Notes: generated from the letters alone by a model not told the origin. A stretch of DNA of 64,000 bases from CAZGMJ01 sp964526785 (GCA_964526785.1 CAZGMJ010000003.1:134567-198566); one strand, 5' to 3'. Positions 1-10,290 are shown, counted from the first letter of the stretch. Numbers and translations: made by a program.

Positions 1-61
1 GCCCGCTGCCTGTATACGAACGTCCAATCAGGCCGCTTCGAACGGCCCGACGCTGTTATTA

Positions 62-3000
62 TCAATTGCCCGGCGTCGGCACAGCCGCACGCCAGCCACT
101 CTTTGCATCCCATGCCGCCGGATGCGCATACACATTCTCGATGGTCAGCGACTGCCCGCGACCGTCGGTATCCGGATACCACAATTCGCTGTATTCAAAA
201 CGCATAATGGCCGCCTCGAACGGGACAGGCAAAGCCAGTACAACCTGCTCGCCTCCGTTATTGAAGTTGCCCGTGTACTCGCCCGCTATTCGACTCGCCG
301 AACCATATTCATCCTCAAACGCTCCGGCATCACTGACAACGACAATCCGCTCGCCCGGAGCCAGTACGTCCAATCCGAACGTGAACGCAACGCCCTCCGT
401 GAAACGCACGCCGTTGACATCCAGCGGGACATCCCCGGTATTCACCAGCTCAACATAATCATAATCGCTCCCGGCTGGCGCATTATACATCAATTCGCTG
501 ATGCGCAGACCGTCTCGAATCGCCCGCGCTGAAGCGTAAGGATCATCGAGATTGACGACTTTCTCAACAGCACCCTCGAGTTCGACCGAGATAACGAAAT
601 CTGAACTGGTGTCCGAAACATTGAGACCGTGGATCGCTAACAGATTCTCCCCGGCCTGTAATTTGTCGCTAAACGCCAGCATATCCACATACGCATCGAA
701 GGCGTCGCCATCGGCTTCGTGGTTCCCATCCGCCTCGCTGTCCCACTGCGGAGCACCCGTGAAATTGCGCCGCCCTATTTCCACCCCGTTGAGATAGGCG
801 ACGAAGCCGTCATCGTATCGCACTTTGAGTACGAGTTCCGTCAACTCGGAAACATCCACCCCTTCGAAATCAAACGGTATCCGGACGTAGCATCCGGTCG
901 CCCCGTCGTACATAGTGGACTCGACATCCAGACTCAGCAAATCCTCGTACCCGCTGCTGCGCTCGTACCCGATCCCGCCCGGGCCCTCGGAGCACAGAAC
1001 CCAATCCGTATCATCGAAATCCATGTCGTCAAGCCAGTTCGCATCCGCAGCATCCTCCGAATCAGGTATGAGTACCCGCTTGTCGGCTGCCTCCGCAACG
1101 AGTATTACTCTCTCGACCAGCACCTCGGGCGAAACGCCATTGCCAATGCCCGGCGTTGGCAGGTCGAAGAAACGGTACGTCACAGCACCATCCGGCGACC
1201 TTCCCTGAGAAATATCCGTTGTCTGTGGACCATATAGAACCTTGTCAATCTCCCCCAGATTCGGATCGAACAGTGCCAACAATTCCCTATCGGGCGACAG
1301 CCGGAAACCAAGATGCCCCGGATCATCCGAATCATCGGCCATGAACGCGCAGTAGCCATCCGGATCGATGAAGCTCAAGGGCCCGAGAGCACTCTTCTTG
1401 GGCTGGGTAATCGGATTGTCGGTCAGGTAAAGCCCGCTCAAATCGACGGGCAACTTGCCCCGGTTGTAGATTTCGATAAAATCCTCGGCAAGCAACACCC
1501 GCCCATCGGCGAACCACTCATTGATCCTCAGGTCCCGCACGTCGCCGAGAGCAGCAACGACATTGGCCGCTCCGAAAGAAGGCTTTGTCAAACCCCAGCG
1601 ACCGCCCCGGCCTGTACGACCGACCGAATAGCCCCTGATCTGCGGCCCGAATTCCACCGAATCGAGCAACGCCCCGCCGTTTTTCGGCTTATCGAACAGA
1701 TACAATCCTTCGCCGTCAGCCGACAGAGCAAAACCAAGGTGCCTCGGCATTTGTGTCTCCAAATCGCCGTACAGCACAACATACCCGCCCGACTCGACCA
1801 CCGGGTCATTCACTGACGAATCACTGAAGACGAACTTCCACGGCTCGCCGGGATCGTCCGTCAGACTCATCCCGGTCAGGTCCAGCGGTTCCCGGCCGTC
1901 GTAGTATAGTTCGATCAGGTCGGGCTCCGATTCATGCGTGTGAGCAAGCACCTCATTGATACGCAATGCCGCATATGCAGCGTCAACCACCCACGTCCCC
2001 GACACCGCGGCTGTATCCTCGCTCTGCCACTGCCCCGCCGCATTCTTGCCGATCACATGCACTCTATAGGACTGTCCATGCATTAACCCGGCCAACTCAA
2101 TCGGTGTTCCAACCGAAATCTCTTCGCTCCACGGGCCGTTCGGATCGTTTACCGCATACTTATAACTCGCAATCCCCGGCCCGCCGACCATCAAAGTCGC
2201 TTCCGGGCTATAAGTCACAGGATCGGGCTCGCCGCATACTGCTGCCCCGGCCGGCACATATGCCCCCATATCCAGTCCGTACGCCCCGACGCCGGTGCCG
2301 CCCGAACCCGGCATCAAGTGATAATCATCGTTCGGATCGACAAACGTCGGCTCACAGTCAATATTGCCGACCCCCAGATCATGCCAATCCACGCCAATCA
2401 TGCTCCGATGAACGGCAATATCCGTCGTGCCCCACGTCGCATCATCCACATAGTAATGCGCCAAAGGCACGGGCGTCTCATAGAAAATGCAACCGTCGAT
2501 ATACGCCCCAATCCCGGGATCAATGCCGTCCTCCTGCGGTTCATCGAAGTTGATCGCCGCACCTGTGCATCGCACGACCGTGTTGTGCTCGAACCGAATC
2601 CAGGATCGATCCTTCACCAGCGCCGCATTGTCGCAGTCGATAAACAGGTTCCGAACGATAACGTGATTCGAACTGTGCCCCGCGTCGTAGCCGGAGGTGA
2701 CGGCATAAGACTCCCCATCGAGCGAACTGAAGTTCCGATGGAAATTCATGAACGTATTGCCTTCTACATAAGCACTGGTCCCGTCCAGATCGAGCGCATC
2801 ATCGCCCCCGCCAAGGAATACATTGCCGATGAATCGAGGCATGACGTCCGCACCGCTGGTAGAGAAATCCAGAACGTCCTGCTTGTGTCCCGTGCAAACG
2901 CCGAAAACATTGTTTTCAAAAAGGATATAGGGGTCGGACCCCAGTGCGCGATGCCCTGAGACCGCCTGCGCCGTCGTGGACGGAAAAACGCTGTTGCGCA

Positions 3001-6000
3001 CAACAACCGAACTGCTGCTGATGCTCAGAATCGTCCCGTTCGTACCGGCCCAGGTAACATTGTCGATCGACACCCGCGAATTACTGAGGCGAATCGAACT
3101 ACCCTCCGAGGCATACTCCATATCCACATACGCCAGTCGATTATCCGCGTCGCTGTCAAAATCTATGCCGTTCCACGTGGCCGAAGAGCCCGGCTCGCGC
3201 GTCATTCGAATCCGCTCGAATTCCGTCCCTTCCGCCACCAGTCGCCCGCGCACGTCCAGTTGCGCGCTCCGCTCGAAGTATAACGTTGCACCCGCCTCAA
3301 TCGTCAGCGTTGCTCCCTCCGGGACAACCATACTTCCGCTCACCCGCCACGGACCGGACGCAGCATCCAAAACAGTATCTTGAACCGGCATTCCCGCAAT
3401 ATCGGCGACATCGCCGTCGTCGTACCAGATATCCATAGTATGCCGCTCAATGCGCGATCCTGCCGCATTTGGCTCGTCATGTGTATCCACGAATATCCGG
3501 TTGATTCCCGGATTCAGAGGCACCCCGCCTATTGACCACGTCCCGTCCTCCTGAGACCATTGATCCACAATCATCCCACCGACCGCAACCGACGCAGTCG
3601 CAGTCGCATCGGCACGGCCTGACAGTGCTGCGACAGGCTGGTTCGTCGCTGGATAACCGTTCGCTTCCGCCGGCCCTTCAATCGAGAACTCCTGCGGAAT
3701 CATCGGCTCATCGCCCGCAGTGGGATAGCCGCCGTACAGGACGCTTTTGAGGCGGTCCGCCAGAAACTGCTTTATCCCCCGGCTGCCTTCTATCTCTGAC
3801 TGCGATACCCAGTCGCCCAATAACTGATCCACCAGCGGATTGAATACCTCCGGGCGGAAGAGCGTCTCCGCCAACTCCCGATACTGACCGTAGTAACTCA
3901 TCCATATCGCATCCTGATCGAACAAACGCCGTAAGCCTCGCACCCGGCTGTAACCCTCGATCTCCCAGTCCGGCCCGTACGAATGATCTCCCTGGCCCAG
4001 CAACGTATCCAGATCGTGCGGCAACAACCGGAACCGCGGATCCTCCACGCCGCGATACATCGCATAATCGTCCCCCTCGCCCTCGTACAATCCCCCCTCC
4101 CGATTTCCCGCCAGCGCATCGGCGGACATATATCGCATCCACATGTGCAGATTGGCGACCTGCCCGACCTGCGACAGGAAATTCGCGTCGCTGATCTCGT
4201 CGTTGTTGAGCGTGTCGATCAACTCGAACAGGTCGGAGTAATCATACTTGGCGTTATTCGTCCGCTTCGGATAATTCTCCAGATAATCGGCCGGCTCGGG
4301 CATCTGCCCGGGATCCTGCTTGTAATACAAATCCGCATAGGTCGTTCCGCCGCCCGGCGGTTTCGCATACGTGCAGCGATATGCGTTGCCGTCATCGTCT
4401 TCCGGAAAATGACGCTTCGCCCAGTCGCTGTCATAGACCTCCAACGCTACGTACGAGCCGTACGTGCGACTGTAGTCGCCCGCCGCAAGATTATCGCCGT
4501 TGACCCGAACCTGAACCGCTATAGCATCGGGTGCGGGTATCCCGGCCATCTGAAACAACGCGCTGCCCATCAATTGCAGATGCGGATACTTGCTGTTGAT
4601 GTTCAGTGCGGTTACGTCCTTCCACGGATCGTCGTTGACAAAGTTGATGCGATAGTTGTTCGGTGGATCGACCCGCGTCCTGTTGCCCCGGTTGCGCACG
4701 CCCACCCGATAGCGAACTTCCAAATCGGCGCCGTCGATGCTGATGAAAGTCGCGTTCATCTGCGCATCACTGGCGCCCTCCCCGAAGAAAGGATCGCCTC
4801 CGTCGCCAATGTCCTCCAGTTCGCCGCGTTCCGCCTCGGTCATCACAATGTAATAGACCGACTGGCTTCCCGGTTCCCAGTAGTGATCGCCGGTGAAAGC
4901 CGAATCGACCTGATAGAGCACATTCGTCACCTGCTCGGCCGCACCGTCCACCATGCTGGGGGCGGGCCAGGTTCGCTTGAGCGACCCCGCACCGGCTGCT
5001 TCGACGAAGAACTCGACCACTGAACGGTTCGCTTGAGGCGTGATAACGGCACCGTACACGCCATCATCTGCTTCGCCGTCGCTATGCCCTCCGTCATCCA
5101 GCATCTCCACAACCGCATAACTCTCGGCCTCATAATGCGGCAGTACATCCGCACCAACGTACTTTGAAGCATCGACCCGATAATGTAGATGCATCGTCGC
5201 TGCCGACCGCATCGCACTCGGAATCCGAGCCGTAACCGTTACCGCCTCGTCGGACGCTGGGATCAACGGCCAATGCTCGACGTCAAGTATGAATGGTGCC
5301 GCATCAGCCGAAGCCCGTGTATTCACCGCCCCCGGCGAACCGCCGTCGGAAAGACTCGCCGTCCAGTTCTGACCGTATTCGTTCGACAGCCCAAGGCAGA
5401 TCAGTTCCAGCGACTTGCGGCCCCCGTCGTGCGCATCGGACCATACCCAGCCCCGATGGCCGTGGTCGTCGCCGCCGAGTTCCCGCTGTGCCCAGTCTCC
5501 CTGGTCGCAGTAGTGAACCACATCCATTCGCAGACCCGACGCATCCACCAGTTCCACCCGCTCCCCCGAGTTGTTCAGACGGCTTGTCCAGCCACCCGTG
5601 AAGTTCTCGACGCCGGGATACTTCGCGGCAAACGCATTGACATCCGCAACCACCGCTACATATGCACCCGGCTCGATACCCACCTGACCAAACGTGAAAT
5701 ACACACCGTCCGTAAACTGCCAACCCGCCAGATTCACTGCCCGCGTCCCCGCGTTGTACAACTCAATATACTCCTCGCCCGTCGGCTCAGGCTCATTATC
5801 TGCGTGATACGGATGATACATGATTTCCGTAATCACAACCCGGGGAACCTCGCCCTGATTCGAGCTGCCTGGCGTCGGTGACGCAAAAGTCTCCCATGTA
5901 CCGGCCCCGTCGGACGACCGGCCGTATGACACGTCGCCCTGCTGCGGGCCGAACGTAATGCTGTCAATATCCTGCCCACCGGGATGAAACAGGCCTACCT

Positions 6001-6547
6001 GCTCGCCATCGGCCCCAAGTTTGAAGCTCGCATGAAGCGGCCCCTCAGACGGCTCATCGTCCGCCCAGATGACCAGATACCCGCCCGGCTCTATCGTAGT
6101 GACCTCGGGCTCGTCCGACGGAACTGGCCACATCAGAGGCTCCGTCAGTCGGTCCGTCAAATACAAGCCGCCAACATCGACCGGGCTGTCACCGTAATTG
6201 TACAACTCAATCCAGTCATCATCGTCGCCATGCTCATCGGTAAATGCGCCATCGTTCTTCGCCATAAACTCGTTGATGACCACGGTGATCGTCCCACCGC
6301 CCCCCGGCCAGTCGCTCGCCAATATGGCAAAATCCTTCCCCTCTACACTCCCACCGCCGTCGAAGTCCGCACAACCCGCTCCCGCACATCCCAAATCGAG
6401 CCATTGACCGGCAAACAACTCCAGGTCCCGCCAGTCCACCTTGCAGTCCCCGTTCAGATCCCCCACCGGACAGGCTCGCACCGAAGCGCACACGCCAAGC
6501 ACTCCCAGACACAAACCGGGAACCAACAGGCTAAAGCGTAAGCGCAT
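62..6547 (-). CDS. Giant secreted CotH / lamin-tail-domain protein with dockerin-like N-terminus
   Basis: A 2161-residue exported protein. An N-terminal signal peptide (about residues 1-25) is followed by two dockerin/EF-hand-like calcium segments (DLNGDCKVD near 30 and DFDGGGSVEGKDF near 62). Next come lamin-tail domains (INEFMAKNDG near 90; ITEIMYHP near 238), a CotH-kinase-like region (about 550-900, with LPHDLDTLLGQG near its end), and a parallel beta-helix-like stretch (about 1080-1300). Further lamin-tail domains follow (INEVLAH near 1500, INEWFADG near 1640), then a galactose-binding-like segment near 1880 and a last lamin-tail domain near 2035. Proteins of this build are common in Planctomycetes and are inferred to act at the cell surface; whether the CotH region phosphorylates anything here is unknown. 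The ATG sits about 100 nt downstream of a good promoter (6647-6675). Confidence 0.9.
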   Translation of the reverse strand: MRLRFSLLVPGLCLGVLGVCASVRACPVGDLNGDCKVDWRDLELFAGQWLDLGCAGAGCADFDGGGSVEGKDFAILASDWPGGGGTITVVINEFMAKNDGAFTDEHGDDDDWIELYNYGDSPVDVGGLYLTDRLTEPLMWPVPSDEPEVTTIEPGGYLVIWADDEPSEGPLHASFKLGADGEQVGLFHPGGQDIDSITFGPQQGDVSYGRSSDGAGTWETFASPTPGSSNQGEVPRVVITEIMYHPYHADNEPEPTGEEYIELYNAGTRAVNLAGWQFTDGVYFTFGQVGIEPGAYVAVVADVNAFAAKYPGVENFTGGWTSRLNNSGERVELVDASGLRMDVVHYCDQGDWAQRELGGDDHGHRGWVWSDAHDGGRKSLELICLGLSNEYGQNWTASLSDGGSPGAVNTRASADAAPFILDVEHWPLIPASDEAVTVTARIPSAMRSAATMHLHYRVDASKYVGADVLPHYEAESYAVVEMLDDGGHSDGEADDGVYGAVITPQANRSVVEFFVEAAGAGSLKRTWPAPSMVDGAAEQVTNVLYQVDSAFTGDHYWEPGSQSVYYIVMTEAERGELEDIGDGGDPFFGEGASDAQMNATFISIDGADLEVRYRVGVRNRGNRTRVDPPNNYRINFVNDDPWKDVTALNINSKYPHLQLMGSALFQMAGIPAPDAIAVQVRVNGDNLAAGDYSRTYGSYVALEVYDSDWAKRHFPEDDDGNAYRCTYAKPPGGGTTYADLYYKQDPGQMPEPADYLENYPKRTNNAKYDYSDLFELIDTLNNDEISDANFLSQVGQVANLHMWMRYMSADALAGNREGGLYEGEGDDYAMYRGVEDPRFRLLPHDLDTLLGQGDHSYGPDWEIEGYSRVRGLRRLFDQDAIWMSYYGQYRELAETLFRPEVFNPLVDQLLGDWVSQSEIEGSRGIKQFLADRLKSVLYGGYPTAGDEPMIPQEFSIEGPAEANGYPATNQPVAALSGRADATATASVAVGGMIVDQWSQEDGTWSIGGVPLNPGINRIFVDTHDEPNAAGSRIERHTMDIWYDDGDVADIAGMPVQDTVLDAASGPWRVSGSMVVPEGATLTIEAGATLYFERSAQLDVRGRLVAEGTEFERIRMTREPGSSATWNGIDFDSDADNRLAYVDMEYASEGSSIRLSNSRVSIDNVTWAGTNGTILSISSSSVVVRNSVFPSTTAQAVSGHRALGSDPYILFENNVFGVCTGHKQDVLDFSTSGADVMPRFIGNVFLGGGDDALDLDGTSAYVEGNTFMNFHRNFSSLDGESYAVTSGYDAGHSSNHVIVRNLFIDCDNAALVKDRSWIRFEHNTVVRCTGAAINFDEPQEDGIDPGIGAYIDGCIFYETPVPLAHYYVDDATWGTTDIAVHRSMIGVDWHDLGVGNIDCEPTFVDPNDDYHLMPGSGGTGVGAYGLDMGAYVPAGAAVCGEPDPVTYSPEATLMVGGPGIASYKYAVNDPNGPWSEEISVGTPIELAGLMHGQSYRVHVIGKNAAGQWQSEDTAAVSGTWVVDAAYAALRINEVLAHTHESEPDLIELYYDGREPLDLTGMSLTDDPGEPWKFVFSDSSVNDPVVESGGYVVLYGDLETQMPRHLGFALSADGEGLYLFDKPKNGGALLDSVEFGPQIRGYSVGRTGRGGRWGLTKPSFGAANVVAALGDVRDLRINEWFADGRVLLAEDFIEIYNRGKLPVDLSGLYLTDNPITQPKKSALGPLSFIDPDGYCAFMADDSDDPGHLGFRLSPDRELLALFDPNLGEIDKVLYGPQTTDISQGRSPDGAVTYRFFDLPTPGIGNGVSPEVLVERVILVAEAADKRVLIPDSEDAADANWLDDMDFDDTDWVLCSEGPGGIGYERSSGYEDLLSLDVESTMYDGATGCYVRIPFDFEGVDVSELTELVLKVRYDDGFVAYLNGVEIGRRNFTGAPQWDSEADGNHEADGDAFDAYVDMLAFSDKLQAGENLLAIHGLNVSDTSSDFVISVELEGAVEKVVNLDDPYASARAIRDGLRISELMYNAPAGSDYDYVELVNTGDVPLDVNGVRFTEGVAFTFGLDVLAPGERIVVVSDAGAFEDEYGSASRIAGEYTGNFNNGGEQVVLALPVPFEAAIMRFEYSELWYPDTDGRGQSLTIENVYAHPAAWDAKSGWRAAVPTPGN

Positions 6548-6646
6548 CTTCCAATTCCTTCACGAAACCTGCCGTCACCCCTCTCAGCCACAGGGTGATG
6601 CCGCTCCAACATAATGAGCGCACAAATCACCCGAAACATCCCTCTC

Positions 6647-6675
6647 ATTGTACCAAATCCGGCCATTTCGGTCAA
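6647..6675 (-). promoter_or_regulatory. Sigma70-type promoter of the CotH/lamin-tail gene, with leader hairpin
   Basis: Read on the minus strand: TTGACC, 17-nt spacer, TACAAT. The transcript would start near 6640 and cross an inverted repeat at 6575-6598 (TCACCC ... GGGGTGA arms around a CTGAGA-containing loop) before the start codon at 6547. The hairpin is visible; a regulatory role is not shown. Confidence 0.6.
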
Positions 6676-7106
6676 TTTGCTTATCATTAATTTTGCCCCC
6701 ACTTCCTCACTCGAACGCCCCATCGATGCAGCTTACCGACCCATCCTCGCCGATTAGCGCCCGCCACGGCATGATGCCCGCAAATGTCTCAAGTCTCCCT
6801 GCCCCACCACAACTCGGCCGCGATTGAGTACAACCCTGAGAACAAGCCGACAGAAATGCCATGCAGAAAGACCCGCCAAACCAGCGGGCCTCTCGCTTCG
6901 ATCTTGACCGTATCTGCGTGAATCGCGGCCTTTTTGCTGAATCATGCCCGGCCTATTCCACGCGAACAAACGGTTTCCATCAGTGCTCGCAATCGTCCAA
7001 TCACAGAAGGAATTCCGGGTATGCGGCCGGTGCCTGTGGATGCGCTAGCTTACCGCCGGGACCAGGTCCGGGGCTTTCCTCGCAGGCCAATCAGCAGCCG
7101 CCCATG
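6676..7106. other. Intergenic stretch, nothing recognised
   Basis: Between the promoter of the giant surface protein and the stop codon of the small exported protein. No convincing coding frame, RNA gene or repeat was seen. Open frames here on the plus strand have no family resemblance and run antisense into the next gene. Confidence 0.4.
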
Positions 7107-7595
7107 CTACCCTGCATCGGCAAAGTCGCCCAAATAGAACCAGTAGCCGGACCCTCCCGGGGCACCAATGTATTTCAGGCGTCCCCATTCATCGGTTACC
7201 GGACCGCCTTGCACATCTTTCTGGAGCGCATAGCCGTGCTCGCCGAATTCAAATTTCGAATGGGCGATAAGTCTCGGTGCGATCCGAAACCAATAGGTGA
7301 CCTTGCCATCCTTGCGAATCCCGTCAACCGGGACGGATGCGATTCGTGTCTTACCGTCAAAAACATCAAGGCGCGCCGTCAAGACAGGCGAGATCTTCCT
7401 TTTCTTCATCTCGACCGTTACATCAAACTGCTTGAGGCCTTCAACGTCTTTTGTTCTTACTGCAAAGGATATCCAGTCGCCCATTGCATTCTTGGGAGTC
7501 AACTGATGTTCTACCCACGCAGCATACGACTTCTGGACGGCAATCGAAACGAAAACCGCCGCCAGGAACAATAGCAGAGAGCTTCTACGCGTCAT
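7107..7595 (-). CDS. Small exported protein of unknown function
   Basis: A 162-residue protein with a clear signal peptide: basic MTRR, then a hydrophobic stretch to about residue 20 and a likely cleavage near SYA-AWVEH. The mature part is soluble and looks beta-rich, with alternating charged and hydrophobic residues and a C-terminal aromatic segment (GYWFYLGDF). No family is recognised. The start is supported by a GGAAAGGG ribosome-binding site about 5 nt upstream. It lies alone between the giant surface protein and the VWA/sigma pair, in the same direction as both. Predicted to be periplasmic or surface exposed. Confidence 0.7.
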   Translation of the reverse strand: MTRRSSLLLFLAAVFVSIAVQKSYAAWVEHQLTPKNAMGDWISFAVRTKDVEGLKQFDVTVEMKKRKISPVLTARLDVFDGKTRIASVPVDGIRKDGKVTYWFRIAPRLIAHSKFEFGEHGYALQKDVQGGPVTDEWGRLKYIGAPGGSGYWFYLGDFADAG

Positions 7596-7675
7596 CGTTA
7601 CCCTTTCCCATTCGCCGTTTGTTGGTATTCACTTCTCACGGCGATTGCCATACCGGTTTCTTCGGCATCCCAACT

Positions 7676-9721
7676 TCACATATCATCAGTCGTTCCGTCT
7701 TCCGATGCTTCCGGCCCCTCCTGCCTGCTCAGTCCCCTGGCGTTGGATATCAGACCAACCAGTTCGATCACATCCGGATTCGCGCCGAACTCTCCCGCCA
7801 GTTGCCCCACCGCCTCCAGCGTCTCATCCAGCCCGGCACCGCGCGCCCAGTAGCTCTTCCGCAGGATTTCCGCAAACTCCGCCACTCGCGCCGCCAGACG
7901 AAATTCCCTGCTCGCATTGGCAAATCCGTCCACCACCTGGCCGGTCCTGAACGTGCTGTTGAATTCGGTCGCCTCGAATGTGTCGGCGTCTTTATAGCGA
8001 ACGTACGTAGTCGCTATCGGCCCTTCCTTGCCCGGCCAGAGCTTCAACTCATACAAAGCCGTCGTCGAATGTCCCGCTCCCATCTCGCCTCCGTCGTACG
8101 TATCGTCCCGGAACTTCGCATCGGGTACGTCGCGATTCTCATAACCGATCAGCCGGTAGCTGCGCACCACCTCAGGATTGAAATCGACCTGCACCTTGAC
8201 GTCCCTCGCAACCACCTGCAGCGCCCCCGTCAGGTTCTCGCAGAAAAGCTTGCGGGCCTCGGCAATCGTATCGACATACGCGTAGTAGCCGTTGCCCTTG
8301 TCGCCGAGTCGCTCCATCAGTACGTCGTTGTAGTTGCCCATCCCGAACCCGATGGTCGAAAGCGTGATACCTTTATCCGCCTTCGATTTGATCATCTTCA
8401 AGATCTCCTCCGCCCCGGTTCGACCCACGTTAGCCACGCCGTCCGAACAGATAATCACCCGATTGATATGCCCGTCGCGAAACGCCTGCTCGGCCATCTC
8501 GTATCCGATGCGAATCCCTTCTTCCGCAAACGTCGAACCTCCCGAACGCAAAGACTCAATTGCCCCGACAATCTCGGACTTTTCCCCAAGGCTCCTGTGG
8601 TCCATGACCTTCCTGCCCCGGCTGCCGTACACCGCAATTCCGATCCGGTCTTCGGGCCTGAGTCGGTCGATAAGCAGCCGAAGCGACCGCTTGACCAGTC
8701 CCAGCCGATTCTCCCGGTTCATCGAGCCCGAAATATCAATCACAAACGTCAGCACCGCCGGCTTGCGATCCTCCTCGCGGATCTGCATGGCCTTCAGTCC
8801 CAGCCGCAACAGGTGGCTGTTCTTGCGGCCCTCGCCGAACGTCCATGGCGCCGCCTCCGCATACACCGCAAAGACATCCTCCTGCGGCGCCGGATAATCG
8901 TACTCGAAATAATTCACGAACTCCTCGACACGAATCGCCTCCTCGGGCGGCATGTGCCCATCCAGCAGATATCCCCTCGCAACTGTGTAGCTGCCCGTAT
9001 CGACATCGGTTGCGAACGTCGAAAGATGATCGTCCTCGGTGTCGACAAACGGATTGACCCCGTAGTTCTTGAAAAACATTGCATCGACATCTTCGCCGTT
9101 CGGCGGCGTCGTACCACCGTGCGCCATGCCAGGCCTGCCCGCGCCAGGCTCAGCACTTGGGTCAATGGCCGCCATCTCACCAACACTCCCTCCACGCGGA
9201 GTGTTGGCAGCAAGAACAGAGTCCTTCTGCTTCCAGTTGGCCACCAGAGTCTCGACATCCTTGGCTTGAGCACCGGCAGGCTTCGACCTGGTGTGACTCT
9301 GCGGCTCGGTCGTCGCCGCCGCCCCAACCGGTTGGCCGGTATCAGGGGGAACAACTGTACGTGGCACAGCCGGACCTCGATCCGAGTCAGAATTGTCTCT
9401 CGGCAACTGCGTATCGAGCGCCGGGGCCTTGAAGGCATATTGCCGGACCCTGTTCAACCGCGGAAACATCAGCGCAATCACCGCCCCGCACACGATCAGA
9501 ATAGACGCCGCCCACACCGTGATTTTCATCCATTTCGTTTTCATGGTCTTCTTCCTCGTCCCTCGCGCACGATCAGCACCAGCCTCGTCAAGCTCGGCAA
9601 GAGCCCCTTCGACAACAGAGTTCGTAAATGCCTCGCTCGGCGTATCAGAATCGACCGTCAGCTTGACCAGTCGCGAGATGTTCTTTTCCAGATTGTCATT
9701 GTTGGACTTCATAGCGCTCAT
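7676..9721 (-). CDS. Membrane-anchored YfbK-like von Willebrand factor A protein
   Basis: A 681-residue protein. Residues 1-60 are hydrophilic and would face the cytoplasm; one membrane segment spans about 66-86; a low-complexity Pro/Thr-rich linker follows. A YfbK-type N-terminal domain (NPFVDTEDDHLSTFATDVD, about 223-300) precedes the VWA domain with an intact MIDAS motif DISGS (Asp329, Ser331, Ser333). A C-terminal YfbK-type (DUF3520-like) region completes the protein. Start and upstream sigma-factor stop share ATGA, so the two are translationally coupled. In sigma/membrane-protein pairs of this kind the cytoplasmic tail often binds the sigma factor; that role here is inference. Family members are annotated as Ca-activated chloride channel homologues, but a channel function is not supported by the sequence. 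Confidence 0.85.
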   Translation of the reverse strand: MSAMKSNNDNLEKNISRLVKLTVDSDTPSEAFTNSVVEGALAELDEAGADRARGTRKKTMKTKWMKITVWAASILIVCGAVIALMFPRLNRVRQYAFKAPALDTQLPRDNSDSDRGPAVPRTVVPPDTGQPVGAAATTEPQSHTRSKPAGAQAKDVETLVANWKQKDSVLAANTPRGGSVGEMAAIDPSAEPGAGRPGMAHGGTTPPNGEDVDAMFFKNYGVNPFVDTEDDHLSTFATDVDTGSYTVARGYLLDGHMPPEEAIRVEEFVNYFEYDYPAPQEDVFAVYAEAAPWTFGEGRKNSHLLRLGLKAMQIREEDRKPAVLTFVIDISGSMNRENRLGLVKRSLRLLIDRLRPEDRIGIAVYGSRGRKVMDHRSLGEKSEIVGAIESLRSGGSTFAEEGIRIGYEMAEQAFRDGHINRVIICSDGVANVGRTGAEEILKMIKSKADKGITLSTIGFGMGNYNDVLMERLGDKGNGYYAYVDTIAEARKLFCENLTGALQVVARDVKVQVDFNPEVVRSYRLIGYENRDVPDAKFRDDTYDGGEMGAGHSTTALYELKLWPGKEGPIATTYVRYKDADTFEATEFNSTFRTGQVVDGFANASREFRLAARVAEFAEILRKSYWARGAGLDETLEAVGQLAGEFGANPDVIELVGLISNARGLSRQEGPEASEDGTTDDM

Positions 9722-10290
9722 TCTTTCTCGGCCGTCGCAGCCATCTTCTGCAACTGCTTCCGTAGCGACGCCTTGGCACGATACAGCAGGCTGTGCACCG
9801 CCTTGGCCGTCGTGCCCGTTCGACGAGCGATCGCTTCGGCCGACAAATCCTCGGTGTACCTCGCCAGCAGTACGGCTCGCTCTCTATCCGCCAGCCGTCC
9901 CAGGGCCCGGTGCACCAGTTCCACAGTCTCCCGGCGTTCCAGCAATTCGTCTGGCATCGGTCTGGCGTCGATCGCTTCGAAGTAGGCCGCCATGTCGCCG
10001 TCAACAGTCGGTTGGCCCGCGCGCCTGCGAATCTCCAGACGGATGTTGTTGCGCGCAATACCCGCGATCCATTGTCCCGGACTGCCTCTGGACGGATCGT
10101 ATGTCGCCCGCCCGCGAACGGCGTCGAACAGCGTCTTCTGAACCAGTTCCTCGGCCAGCGACGGATTCGGCCATCGTTTCATGAACAGGCCGTACAAAAC
10201 GCGAACCTGGCCCGCCGCAAAACAACGCCATGCCTCGGCGTCGCCGTCGGCTATACCGCTCCGCCTGTCTTGATCGATCTCGTCAGCCAC
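9718..10290 (-). CDS. ECF-type RNA polymerase sigma factor
   Basis: A 190-residue sigma-70 family protein with region 2 (about 20-75, LAEELVQKTLFDAVRG followed by the GSPGQWIAGIARNN segment of region 2.4) and region 4 (about 115-175, LADRERAVLLARY then the helix-turn-helix SAEAIARRTGTTAKAVHSLL). Region 3 is absent, as in ECF factors. The start is GTG (10290), with AAAGGA about 12 nt upstream, so translation initiation may be weak. It overlaps the downstream VWA gene by ATGA, suggesting that the membrane VWA protein controls it. The regulon cannot be read from the window. Confidence 0.88.
   Translation of the reverse strand: MADEIDQDRRSGIADGDAEAWRCFAAGQVRVLYGLFMKRWPNPSLAEELVQKTLFDAVRGRATYDPSRGSPGQWIAGIARNNIRLEIRRRAGQPTVDGDMAAYFEAIDARPMPDELLERRETVELVHRALGRLADRERAVLLARYTEDLSAEAIARRTGTTAKAVHSLLYRAKASLRKQLQKMAATAEKE

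Noticed and set aside
6575..6598. CTGAGAGGGGTGA in the leader of the giant surface protein, suggestive of a TPP riboswitch
   Set aside because: Only a simple hairpin is present; the second conserved half of a thiamine riboswitch is missing and the gene is unrelated to thiamine.
7451..9985. An 844-codon open frame on the plus strand opposite the VWA gene
   Set aside because: Arg/His/Pro-rich translation with no family features; the minus strand carries the YfbK-like protein with an intact MIDAS motif.
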